From Vulcanimicrobiia bacterium (GTDB lineage: Bacteria; Eremiobacterota; Eremiobacteria; Baltobacterales; Baltobacteraceae), in contig JAMXLG010000067.1 in assembly GCA_024281135.1 (NCBI GenBank), forward strand, positions 1 through 18,006: a DNA stretch of 18,006 bases, written 5' to 3'. Positions 8,878 through 16,353 of this stretch are shown here, in pieces; the stretch's first letter is position 1; the number at the start of each line of letters is the position of its first letter. The notes beneath the pieces are model-generated. The model did not search any database. It worked only from the letters and a program-made list of their open reading frames with translations, and was not told the origin of the DNA. The position numbers were made by a program, and so were the translations under genes.

Positions 8878-9911
8878 CCGACTCGGATGCCCGCGCCCTC
8901 GCCTACGCTTCCAATTACGGCATTCAAAGCACCGCATGCGCGAAGTTCGTTGCGTAAAGTGTCGACTGATTCGGGTGCGACACTAATGAGCAGTCCACCG
9001 GAAGTTTGCGCATCGGAAAGGATGAGTCGATTCGGCTCGTCGACGGCTGCGTCGAACGTCGTCCACGCTCGATAGGCGGCGAGATTGTCGCGCGTCCCAC
9101 CCGGAACGACGCCCTGGCGCGCGAGATCGAGAACGAGCGGCATGACCGGAACGGCGGCAGCGTCGATGGTGAATTGCACATTCGATGCGCTCGCCATCTC
9201 TTGCGCATGCCCGAGTAATCCATATCCCGTAATGTCGGTTGCCGCATGCGCGCCTGCTGCGAGCATCGCGCGCGATGCCGCATCGTTGAGCGTCGTCATC
9301 CAGTCGATGGCGTGTTGCATTGCATGTTCGTCAATCACTTCACGCTTGAGCGCGGTTGCAAGAATGCCGCTACCTAGCGGTTTTGTAAGCACCAGGACAT
9401 CGCCCGGACGCGCTCCCGCATTTCGAATAATCCGGCGGGGATCGATTGTGCCCGTAACGGCCATCCCGTATTTGGGCTCGTCGTCTTTAATCGTGTGGCC
9501 GCCGATGATCGCAACGCTTGCGCCCCGTGCAATGGTTGCGCCGCCCTCGAGAATTTTCTCCAATATGCCCAGGTCGAGGTCTTCGGGAAATGCGGCAATG
9601 TTGAGAGCCGAAACAGGCGTGCCGCCCATTGCATAAATGTCCGAAAGTGCGTTCGCTGCCGCGATGCGGCCGAAATCGAACGGATCGTCGACGATCGGCG
9701 TGAAGAAGTCGACCGTTTGCACGAGCGCGAGATCGTCGCGCAGCAAAAAGACGCCGGCGTCGTCGGACGTGCCGTAACTAACGAGAACCCTTTCGTTTGC
9801 AGTCGTGGGCAAGTGACGCAGGACCTGCGCCAGCTCGGCAGCGCCGAGTTTACTCGCTCAACCTGCGCACGAGGAACGCGCCGTCAACCGGACGCGGTCT
9901 GTCGATCCCAT
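8874..9911 (-). CDS. selD: Selenide, water dikinase; selenocysteine-containing SelD (in-frame TGA at 9858-9860)
   Basis: Makes selenophosphate from selenide and ATP for selenocysteine and selenouridine synthesis. The C-terminal 312 residues are classical SelD: TSDDAGV, QTVDFFTPIVDDPFDFGR, AAANALSDIYAMGG and GGHTIKDDEPKYG. That conventional piece starts at a TTG (9812) and lacks the catalytic N-terminus. Extending the same frame upstream gives ASKLGAAELAQVLRHL, preceded by TGA (9858-9860), preceded by VRLTARSSCAG back to ATG 9911. Reading TGA as Sec gives 345 aa, the normal SelD length. U18-A-S-K21 then aligns with C17-G-C-K20 of E. coli SelD. A 6-bp hairpin just after the TGA fits a SECIS. 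It is the first gene of a selD-B12 protein-MFS operon. A sequencing error replacing a Cys codon (TGC/TGT) by TGA is the main alternative. Confidence 0.93.
9834..9848 (-). promoter_or_regulatory. Candidate bacterial SECIS stem-loop in selD
   Basis: On the minus strand, CTCGGC-GCT-GCCGAG forms a perfect 6-bp stem with a 3-nt loop that starts with G. It begins 9 nt after the TGA, with 15 nt between the TGA and the loop. Bacterial SECIS elements sit just 3' of the UGA with a G in the first loop positions, usually at slightly greater spacing. The fit is good but not perfect. Confidence 0.55.
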
Positions 9912-9966
9912 AAGATGCGCTATACCACTGCCAGGCGCCGGGCTCATGCCGCAGAAGTTGGCCGCA
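9912..9966. promoter_or_regulatory. Divergent promoter region between selD and the aminotransferase
   Basis: A 55-bp gap holds overlapping -10-like words: TGG-TATAGC on the minus strand (9919-9927), 7 nt before the selD ATG, and TATACC on the plus strand (9921-9926). The minus-strand geometry would give a leaderless or almost leaderless selD mRNA, in keeping with the missing ribosome site. No convincing -35 is seen. Confidence 0.35.
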
Positions 9967-11130
9967 ATGAAGAAGACACTGCTCTTTCTGCCCGGTCCGG
10001 TTCCCGTCGCGCAGCCCGTTCTCGAAGCCATGGCATGGCCGATGATCAACCATCGCGGTCCCGAGTTTGCCGATCTGCTCGCGCGTCTGGAACGCGGAAT
10101 GCAACCTATCTTCGGAACCGAGCGCGAGGTGCTGTTCCTCGGGTCGTCGGGAACGGGCGGTTTAGAAACTGCAGTCGTCAATTGCTTTTCGCCAGGTGAC
10201 ACGGTGCTTTCGGTGCCCGTGGGCGTCTTCGGAAAGCGGCTCGCTGATATCGCGCGCACCTATGGTTGCAATGTTGAGGTGCTCGACACACCGCTTGGTG
10301 CGGCCGTCGATGCCAAGGCGCTCTACGAGCGTCTAGCGCGCGATCGCGATCGCACGATTCGCGGCATCTTGCTCACGCAAAACGAGACGTCGACCGGCGT
10401 GCAAAACAACATGCGAGAACTTGCAGAAGCCATCGGCGATCATGGTGCGTTGACGATCGTGGACGCGGTCAGCGGTCTCGGAGCAGCGCCGTTCGATATG
10501 GATGAATGGGGATATGACGTCGTCGTCACGGCGTCGCAAAAAGCGATCGCCGTTCCGCCGGGCATTGCGATGGTCGCCGCCAGCGAACGTGCGTGGCAAG
10601 CGATCGAACGCGCTGCGATCCCGCGCTTTTACTTCGATCTGCGCAAAGCGCGCGAATTTGCGCGCAAAGGTCAAACGGTGTGGACACCACCGATCTCGAT
10701 TTTCTACGCCCTCGCCGTTGCGCTCGAACGTTTCCATGCTGACGGGTTGGAGATGAGTTTTGCGCGCCACGCGCGGTATGCGTCGGCGATTCGTTCGGCG
10801 TTCGAAGCGCTTGGATTTACGATTTTCTCGCGCAGCGACGCGCACTCGGTAACCGTTGTTGCGGCGACGCCGCCTTCAGGCGTCGAACCGGCGGCGCTCT
10901 TGAAGACGTTGCGCGAAAACTACGGTGTCGTGCTCTCCGGCGGACAAGGCGAGTTGACGGGTAAGATCGTGCGCATGGGCACGATGGGCGACGTAAGCGA
11001 CGCGGATCTACTTGGCGCGATCGGTGCGATCGAGCTCGGGCTCGCCGATTGCGGCGTGTCCGTTCGTTTCGGGAGCGGCGTAGGCGCCGCCGCCAACGTG
11101 CTGAACGGGCGCGTTGCGGCGCCCGTATAG
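9967..11130 (+). CDS. Class V aminotransferase, alanine/serine-glyoxylate aminotransferase family
   Basis: 387-aa PLP enzyme of fold type I. It starts MKKTLLFLPGPVPVAQPVLEAMA, the family's N-terminal signature, and has NHRGPEF, SSGTGGLETAV (phosphate/ring binding), NETSTGVQN, the Asp of VDAVSGLGA and the Schiff-base lysine K192 in TASQKAIAVPPG. Relatives transfer amino groups among alanine, serine and glyoxylate/pyruvate, serving photorespiration-like glycine metabolism or serine synthesis. The exact donor cannot be told. ATG 9967 is preferred to ATG 9946 because family proteins begin at MKK; neither has a strong ribosome site. It is divergent from selD. Its last 123 nt overlap the minus-strand membrane-protein gene that converges on it. 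Confidence 0.93.
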   Translation: MKKTLLFLPGPVPVAQPVLEAMAWPMINHRGPEFADLLARLERGMQPIFGTEREVLFLGSSGTGGLETAVVNCFSPGDTVLSVPVGVFGKRLADIARTYGCNVEVLDTPLGAAVDAKALYERLARDRDRTIRGILLTQNETSTGVQNNMRELAEAIGDHGALTIVDAVSGLGAAPFDMDEWGYDVVVTASQKAIAVPPGIAMVAASERAWQAIERAAIPRFYFDLRKAREFARKGQTVWTPPISIFYALAVALERFHADGLEMSFARHARYASAIRSAFEALGFTIFSRSDAHSVTVVAATPPSGVEPAALLKTLRENYGVVLSGGQGELTGKIVRMGTMGDVSDADLLGAIGAIELGLADCGVSVRFGSGVGAAANVLNGRVAAPV

Positions 11131-11523
11131 AGCTGCGAACACGATAACGAGCGCGCCGCCCGCAATGACGTAGAACCCGATATCGGGATGCGCATGGAGT
11201 GCGACGGGACTGACGGTTGCATTTTGGCCGTTCCCGTCGCTCGCGCTCCAGAAAATCGACGAGAGCGCAGTGATGCGCAGCATCATTGCATATTGAAGCC
11301 CGAGCAAAACCAGAATTGCCGCGGCGCAGAACGCGGCGCCGGTAAAGCGCCGAGCGAAGGTCAATGCCGCTGCAACCAGGCCAAGGACGAGAAACACAAT
11401 GCCTGGTCCACTTTGCAATGTGCTTATGTCGCGATACATGACGTGTCTGAACGGCAAAAAACATCCCGCAACGATAGCGGCGAAGCCGGCATAGGCGATG
11501 ATTTGCCTGCTACGAGGGCTCAC
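11008..11523 (-). CDS. Small four-helix membrane protein, unknown function
   Basis: 171-aa protein with four hydrophobic segments: IIAYAGFAAIVAGCFLPF, GPGIVFLVLGLVAAALTF, FCAAAILVLLGLQYAMML and IGFYVIAGGALVIVFAALY. A roughly 40-residue polar tail ending DRTDRAK follows. I recognise no domain. The start is GTG (11521-11523), with AGAAGAAGA a few bases upstream. It overlaps the last 14 nt of the CadC-like regulator gene in another frame, which suggests translational coupling. The polar tail is encoded opposite the last 41 codons of the aminotransferase (123-nt convergent overlap). The hydrophobic part is well supported as coding; the tail is less certain. Confidence 0.7.
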   Translation of the reverse strand: MSPRSRQIIAYAGFAAIVAGCFLPFRHVMYRDISTLQSGPGIVFLVLGLVAAALTFARRFTGAAFCAAAILVLLGLQYAMMLRITALSSIFWSASDGNGQNATVSPVALHAHPDIGFYVIAGGALVIVFAALYGRRNAPVQHVGGGAYAAPETNGHAAIGEPELDRTDRAK

Positions 11524-12859
11524 GAAGGTCTTCTTCTAACGTAAACCGGTGCGCGTTTTCAACGTGATTCCATGATGCATGCGCGATTTGCCTGCGGTCG
11601 ATCTCTCGCGCGAATTGAAAATCGCCCAACGCCTTCGCCGCCGCCGCGAGGTCAGCATCCTCGACGTTGTCGGCGTGGGTGCGAGCATATGCGTAGTTCC
11701 GTTGCGCCTCCGCAGTGCGGCGGGCACGGGCTTGCGCAACTGCAAGCATTGCTGCAGCTTGCGGCTTATAATATGGTGAAATTGACCCATAGCGGGTGAA
11801 TGCGCTCGCCGCGGCGGCCATATTGCCAAGTGCAGCATATGATTGACCGATGATGGCTAGGGAGTCCATGCGAGCCGGTGATAACTCCAGAGCCATGTTC
11901 GAATAGAGAATCGCTTCGCGATATCGATGCTGGCCGTAGGCCGCAGAGCCGAGCCACGCGATCGTTGCAGCGGAAAGTGGATCGAGCCGCGCTGAAATTG
12001 CGAGCTGAGCGCGACCTCTCGTCAAGTCACCGCGTTGCAAGAGTGCGATACCGTACCACTCGCGAGCCGGCGCGTATGCGGCGTTGAGACGGATTGATGT
12101 CTGCAGCTCGCCAATTCCCTCGTTGTCGCGACTTTGATGAAGCCGGATAAATCCGAGGGATGCGTGCGCTTCGGCGGACTTCGCATCCAGCATCAGCGCC
12201 TGGTTTGCGTATTCCTGGGCGCGCGAGAAATATACCGACGGTTTATGGGTGCCGAAGCAATAGTCTCCCATCGTAACGTTTGCATCGGCCATTGCTGCAA
12301 ATGCGCGAGCGTTGTTAGGATCGCGATCGATCGCTTGCGTGAAATAGTCGATACTCTTCCGTACGCCATCCCGGGAGCGCATATTCCAGTAATAACGGCC
12401 GATGACATAAAGTCGTTGTGAATCGCTCGACGCGTCCGCCCGGTTCTGCTGCTGAGCGACGAATGCGCCGGCTCCAATGAAAAGGCAGATGACGGCGGCC
12501 GAAATCGCGGCGACTACGTGCCATGGCAGCGGGCCCGTTTCCTTGAACCTGGCCGGCGTAGCGCTAACCCTGAGCCAATAGCCCACACGCGCTTGCGTTT
12601 CGATAGCGTGCGGCAATCCGTAATCACGAAACACTTTACGCAGCACGTAGATGTTCTGCGAAAGATTCGACTCGCCGGTGAAACCCTCTGGCCACACGCG
12701 AGCGATCAGCGCATCTTTCGCTACCACTCCGGGCCCGAGTTCGATCAACGCCAGCAAGGTTTCGACGACCTTGGGTCCGAGGGGAATCGGCGATGGGCCG
12801 ACGCTGAGTTTGAGGAGATCGGCATTGAGCTGGAACGGTCCGATAGAGAAGATCCGCAT
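11510..12859 (-). CDS. CadC-like membrane regulator: winged helix, one TM helix, TPR sensor domain
   Basis: 449-aa one-component regulator. Residues 1-97 are an OmpR/CadC-type winged-helix DNA-binding domain (FQLNADLLKL, LGPKVVETLLALIE, LIARVWPEGF, NLSQNIYVLRKVF, ARVGYWL). A single membrane helix lies near residues 113-135. From about 145 to 400, TPR-like repeats (DPNNARAFAAMADA, AKSAEAHASLGFI, PAREWYGIALLQRG) form the extracytoplasmic part. Such ToxR/CadC-type proteins bind DNA while anchored in the membrane and respond to an external or envelope signal; the signal is unknown here. ATG 12859 has GAGGAG eight bases upstream. That ribosome site overlaps one arm of a 17-bp palindrome in the divergent promoter region, which suggests autoregulation. 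The next gene overlaps it by 14 nt. Confidence 0.92.
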   Translation of the reverse strand: MRIFSIGPFQLNADLLKLSVGPSPIPLGPKVVETLLALIELGPGVVAKDALIARVWPEGFTGESNLSQNIYVLRKVFRDYGLPHAIETQARVGYWLRVSATPARFKETGPLPWHVVAAISAAVICLFIGAGAFVAQQQNRADASSDSQRLYVIGRYYWNMRSRDGVRKSIDYFTQAIDRDPNNARAFAAMADANVTMGDYCFGTHKPSVYFSRAQEYANQALMLDAKSAEAHASLGFIRLHQSRDNEGIGELQTSIRLNAAYAPAREWYGIALLQRGDLTRGRAQLAISARLDPLSAATIAWLGSAAYGQHRYREAILYSNMALELSPARMDSLAIIGQSYAALGNMAAAASAFTRYGSISPYYKPQAAAMLAVAQARARRTAEAQRNYAYARTHADNVEDADLAAAAKALGDFQFAREIDRRQIAHASWNHVENAHRFTLEEDLREPS

Positions 12860-12870
12860 TTGCTGCGCTC

Positions 12871-12887
12871 CTCAAAAAAGTTTTGAG
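12871..12887. promoter_or_regulatory. 17-bp palindrome, candidate operator between regulator and exported-protein gene
   Basis: CTCAAAA-AAG-TTTTGAG has 7-bp arms and a 3-bp centre. It lies in the 77-bp divergent gap and overlaps the ribosome site of the CadC-like regulator. Read on the minus strand it is close to the start codon, so a terminator role is unlikely. Operator function is inferred from position only. Confidence 0.4.
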
Positions 12888-12936
12888 CCGGCTTTGGGAG
12901 ACTTCTTCGTCCCTACGCCGCCACCATAAGTATACT

Positions 12937-13437
12937 ATGGTTAAAACCGCAATCGTATTCGCGATCTGGTCTGCGCTATCGTCGCACGCGTACCTCATCG
13001 GCGACTGGAACTGTTCCTACACCGTGGGAAAGACGGTAGGCACCTATACGACCGCGTGGGGCGCTACGCTCGACGGTAGGTGGCTAACGCAGTCAATCGA
13101 CCAGGGCCCGGTTCAAAAAAGTATGATGAGCGATGCCGACCCGACGACCAAAGGATTCAAAGCAACTTACCTGGTCGGATTTGACGAGCGCAGGCAAGGC
13201 TGGGTCCGCTTCGGCGCCATGACGACCGGGCAGTACTTCGCGATTCGAATGAGTGACGACGGCCGTGGCGGCTGGATTTATGACTATGTCAGCCTCTTTC
13301 CGTCAACGCGCACCCCACCGCCGAATGGTGACGCCGCCTTCAAACGCATTTCGGATACCCGCTACGTCATCGACGGTCCGACGTATCCGCTCCAGGGCGT
13401 TTTAGTGACGGAACATCACACGTGCTCGAAGCGCTGA
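12937..13437 (+). CDS. Small exported protein, unknown function (lipocalin-like pattern)
   Basis: 166-aa protein with a clear signal peptide (MVKTAIVFAIWSALSSHA, cleavage probably after SHA). The mature part starts LIGDWNCSYTVGK and continues with alternating beta-type strands such as WVRFGAMTTGQYFAIRM and GGWIYDYVSLF. The GxWxC start and beta-rich composition resemble small lipocalin/DUF1579-like barrels, but I cannot name a family. Two Cys, one in DWNCSY and one four residues from the end, could form a disulphide. ATG 12937 is chosen for the signal peptide. No ribosome site precedes it, and a CATAAG -10-like word six bases before the ATG would fit a leaderless mRNA. It is divergent from the CadC-like regulator, its likely controller, and converges on cvpA. 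Confidence 0.75.
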   Translation: MVKTAIVFAIWSALSSHAYLIGDWNCSYTVGKTVGTYTTAWGATLDGRWLTQSIDQGPVQKSMMSDADPTTKGFKATYLVGFDERRQGWVRFGAMTTGQYFAIRMSDDGRGGWIYDYVSLFPSTRTPPPNGDAAFKRISDTRYVIDGPTYPLQGVLVTEHHTCSKR

Positions 13438-13440
13438 GCG

Positions 13441-13983
13441 CTACACGTGGTGCCGTTGGAAAAACGGGAGCAATAACGGCCGCGCGAACGACGGAATTGT
13501 TCCTTCGATCGCGTGATCGATCGTCGTATCTGGTTCGGTGAAGTTCGCCGCAAAATGCGAGTCGTGTAAATCTCTGCGGATGTCGGGCGAGAGCGGAAAA
13601 TAGAGTGCTACGAAAAGCACCAGCCAAACGAGCACGGCACCCTTTGCAAATCCGATCGCAGCTCCGCCAAGCGAATTGCCGATGTTGAGGATCGGAAGTT
13701 TCGCAAATCGGTTCAGAACCCACGAGATTGCGAGCACGATGGCATAGGTAATGAAGCCCGTGAGAAACATGCCGACGACGTGGGCTGAACCAGGGCCGAG
13801 ATGGACCGAATTCTCTAACCACGGGTCGAACGCGCCGTTGTAGTACCACGGTGTGATGAGCGCCGCTACAACGGCAACGGCGCCCCCGAGTTCCGAGACG
13901 AAACCGCGCGAAAATCCTTTGAACGCCGCGATAATGAGAATCACGACGATGAGAATATCCGGCCAACCCAAGCCTGCGATCAT
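13441..13983 (-). CDS. cvpA: CvpA family membrane protein
   Basis: 180-aa protein with four membrane helices, starting WPDILIVVILIIAAFKGFSRGFVSELGG, the typical CvpA N-terminus (D-hydrophobic-KGxxRGxxxEL). It continues FVALYFPLSPD and a polar C-terminus ending FFQRHHV. CvpA is needed for colicin V production and envelope homeostasis in E. coli; its molecular role is unresolved. ATG 13983 overlaps the pheT stop as ATGA, so it is translationally coupled to pheT. In Firmicutes the order pheS-pheT-zapA-cvpA is common; here zapA is missing. The gene ends three bases from the stop of the converging exported-protein gene. The gap is bracketed by two AGCGCT words (13430-13435, 13437-13442), which could pair. 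Confidence 0.9.
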   Translation of the reverse strand: MIAGLGWPDILIVVILIIAAFKGFSRGFVSELGGAVAVVAALITPWYYNGAFDPWLENSVHLGPGSAHVVGMFLTGFITYAIVLAISWVLNRFAKLPILNIGNSLGGAAIGFAKGAVLVWLVLFVALYFPLSPDIRRDLHDSHFAANFTEPDTTIDHAIEGTIPSFARPLLLPFFQRHHV

Positions 13984-16343
13984 TCGCGAATCACGCCTCC
14001 TACCGCCTCGCGAAGCGCATCGATCGCGCGTTGCATTGCATCGTCCGCTTCTTCGTCGGTGATCGTCGCATCGTAACGCTGAATGATCGCGCGTACCGCC
14101 AAGCTCTTCTTGCCTTCGCCGACCTGCGGTCCGCGATATTCATCGAAGACGCGCACGTCCGTGCACAGCTCGCCGATCGCATGGCGTACGATCGTCTGCA
14201 CGCGCTCCGCGGTTACATCTAAATCCAGGACGACGGCCAAATCGCGGTACGTCGACGGGAGTTTTGACGGCGGCGAATAGCGCGGAATCTGATACTCGGG
14301 AATGTTATCGAGGTAGATGTTGCACAGATAGGCGGGGAGGCGAACGTCGAACGCGCGCTCGAGTCGCGGGTCGACTTTGCCAAAATTCGCGATTTCGCGT
14401 CCCTGGTGCATGAGCACCGCCGTCTTTCCGGGATGCATTCCGTTTCGAACGTCGCGCGCCGCATCGACGGTGATGCCGCACACGGTACGGATCAACGCTT
14501 CCGCATCGCCCTTGAGCCGCAAGAAATGCGAATCGCGCCACGCCGGCTCGTCTAGCGGTTCCGCGGTGAAGCCGAAGGTCAGAGCGGGCATCTCCACGAG
14601 CGGCTTCTCATCTGTCGAGAAGACATGCCCGATTTCGAAGACGCGAACCGGCGCATCGATGCGCGCGAAATATTGCATGATACCGGGGCCAAGCGCCCAG
14701 CGCAAGAACCGCTGATCCTCCGAAAGAGGATTGAGCACTTCCACCACGCCGTGACTTGGCTCGATGCCGGCGCGTTCGATCGCGTCGAGAATCTTTGGGC
14801 CTTGCAGCGAGTAGTTGATGATCTCGTGGTAGCCGAGCCCGGAAAGTGTGTCGGCGACTTTATTCTCGAGGTTGTATTCGGCGCTCGAAATATCGTGCGC
14901 GGGAACGGAGGGTTCGACGGCTTCGATCTCGTCGTAGCCTTCCATGCGTGCGACTTCTTCGACGAGATCCGCTGCGATCGTTAGATCGCGTCGCCACAAC
15001 GGCGGCGTGACGGTGAGCGCATCACCGCCGATTACGACGTTGCAGCCGAGCGCCCGAAGATGCGCGCCGATACGTTCTGCGTCGATATCGAGCCCGAGCA
15101 GGCGCTGCACGTCGCGCGCCGTGAGCGTGATCACGTCGCCTTCGAGCACGTCGGAGCCGAACTCATGCGGCCGGTAAGCGTGCGCGCCGACTTCGACGAG
15201 TAATTGCGCGGCGCGAGCCGCTCCCATATCGGTAAGTGCGGGCGCGAGCGACTTCTCGTGTCGCGACGATGCTTCGGTACGCATCGCGAGCTGCATCGCC
15301 ATGCGCCGTACACGTACGCCTTCGAAGTTCGCCGATTCGAGAAGAATCGACGTCGTATCGTCGCGCACTTCGCTGTCTTCGCCGCCCATGAGGCCCGCAA
15401 GCCCAAGCGAATGACGCTCGTCGGCAATGACCAATCCTTGATCGGTCAACGTGCGCTTTTCACCGTCGAGCGTCTCGAGCGTTTCGCCATCGCGCGCGTC
15501 GCGCACGATGAAGTGATGGTTCGTTACTTTCCGCCCGTCGTAGAAGTGCAGCGGCTGACCGACCTCGAGCATCACGTAGTTCGAGATATCGACGAGATTG
15601 TTGATTGGACGTTGTCCGGCAAGCGCGAGCCGGATACGCAGCCACGCAGGTGCCGGCGCAACCCTCACGCCGTCGAACTGCTGCGCGACGAAGCGTTTGC
15701 AACCTGCCGATTCAATCGTGACGCGCGGAGCGCTGGATGCGGGATCTTCATCGGCTCCGGGATTCACGAACGATGGGGCCCGCAATGTGCCGCCATACGA
15801 TGCTGCAAGCTCGCGTGCGAGACCGAGCATGGACATCGCGTCGACGCGATTGCTCGTGATCTCGACCTCCAGCACGTCGTCCGTCAAGCCGAAGAGTTCG
15901 ATCACGTTTGCGCCGAGCGGTGTGCCAGGATCGAACTGCATGATACCGTCTTCGAACCACTCCGGCGTGAGCGCGAGCTCTTCGGCTGAGATCATCATGC
16001 CTTCGGATTCGACGCCGCGCATTTTGCGACGCTCGATCTTGATGTCCGGCAGCTGCGCGCCGATTGTTGCTACGGCAATCACTTGCCCTTGCGCAACGTT
16101 CGTCGCCGCGGTTGCAATCGTGAGCGGAGCATTACCCCCAACGTCGATTTTGCCGACCTGCAAACGATCCGCATTCGGATGCTTCTCGAGCGTCGCGATC
16201 TTGCCTACAACGACGCCATTGATGAGCGGACGCCGCACGATTTCTTCGACGGGAAAGCCGAGCATCGCAAGCCGTTCGGCGATCGATTCTGAATCTTCGG
16301 GCAAGTCGACATACTGGCGCAGCCAGCTAATCGGAACGCGCAT
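13980..16343 (-). CDS. pheT: Phenylalanine--tRNA ligase beta subunit
   Basis: 787-aa subunit of the (alpha-beta)2 phenylalanyl-tRNA synthetase. It carries tRNA-binding and editing functions and pairs with PheS to charge tRNA-Phe. Domains in order: start MRVPISWLRQYVDLPED; OB-fold tRNA-binding domain (GVVVGKIATLEKHPNADRL, about 43-150); B3/4 editing domain (about 210-390, with NLVDISNYVMLEVGQPLHFYD); B5 domain (about 400-475); catalytic-like core; and a C-terminal FDX-ACB domain of about 95 residues starting PPSKLPSTYRDLAVVLD. The length is normal for a bacterial PheT. ATG 16343 lies ten bases after the pheS stop, and its stop overlaps cvpA by four bases, so pheS-pheT-cvpA is one transcription unit. 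Confidence 0.98.
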   Translation of the reverse strand: MRVPISWLRQYVDLPEDSESIAERLAMLGFPVEEIVRRPLINGVVVGKIATLEKHPNADRLQVGKIDVGGNAPLTIATAATNVAQGQVIAVATIGAQLPDIKIERRKMRGVESEGMMISAEELALTPEWFEDGIMQFDPGTPLGANVIELFGLTDDVLEVEITSNRVDAMSMLGLARELAASYGGTLRAPSFVNPGADEDPASSAPRVTIESAGCKRFVAQQFDGVRVAPAPAWLRIRLALAGQRPINNLVDISNYVMLEVGQPLHFYDGRKVTNHHFIVRDARDGETLETLDGEKRTLTDQGLVIADERHSLGLAGLMGGEDSEVRDDTTSILLESANFEGVRVRRMAMQLAMRTEASSRHEKSLAPALTDMGAARAAQLLVEVGAHAYRPHEFGSDVLEGDVITLTARDVQRLLGLDIDAERIGAHLRALGCNVVIGGDALTVTPPLWRRDLTIAADLVEEVARMEGYDEIEAVEPSVPAHDISSAEYNLENKVADTLSGLGYHEIINYSLQGPKILDAIERAGIEPSHGVVEVLNPLSEDQRFLRWALGPGIMQYFARIDAPVRVFEIGHVFSTDEKPLVEMPALTFGFTAEPLDEPAWRDSHFLRLKGDAEALIRTVCGITVDAARDVRNGMHPGKTAVLMHQGREIANFGKVDPRLERAFDVRLPAYLCNIYLDNIPEYQIPRYSPPSKLPSTYRDLAVVLDLDVTAERVQTIVRHAIGELCTDVRVFDEYRGPQVGEGKKSLAVRAIIQRYDATITDEEADDAMQRAIDALREAVGGVIRE

Positions 16344-16353
16344 GCTTTTCTTT

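Noticed and set aside
9810..9812. TTG as the true start of selD
   Set aside because: It removes the catalytic residue and the conserved ASKLGAAELAQVLRHL segment, which is clearly encoded upstream in the same frame.
9945..9947. Alternative upstream ATG for selD (12 codons longer)
   Set aside because: It would extend to the edge of the aminotransferase start and past the normal SelD length; ATG 9911 puts Sec at position 18, as expected.
9495..10199. Plus-strand 234-codon frame across selD and the aminotransferase start
   Set aside because: It is antisense to selD and out of frame with the aminotransferase, and its sequence is shadow-like.
12931..12936. TATACT as the -10 of the exported-protein gene
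   Set aside because: It touches the ATG, so transcription would start inside the coding sequence; CATAAG just upstream fits better.
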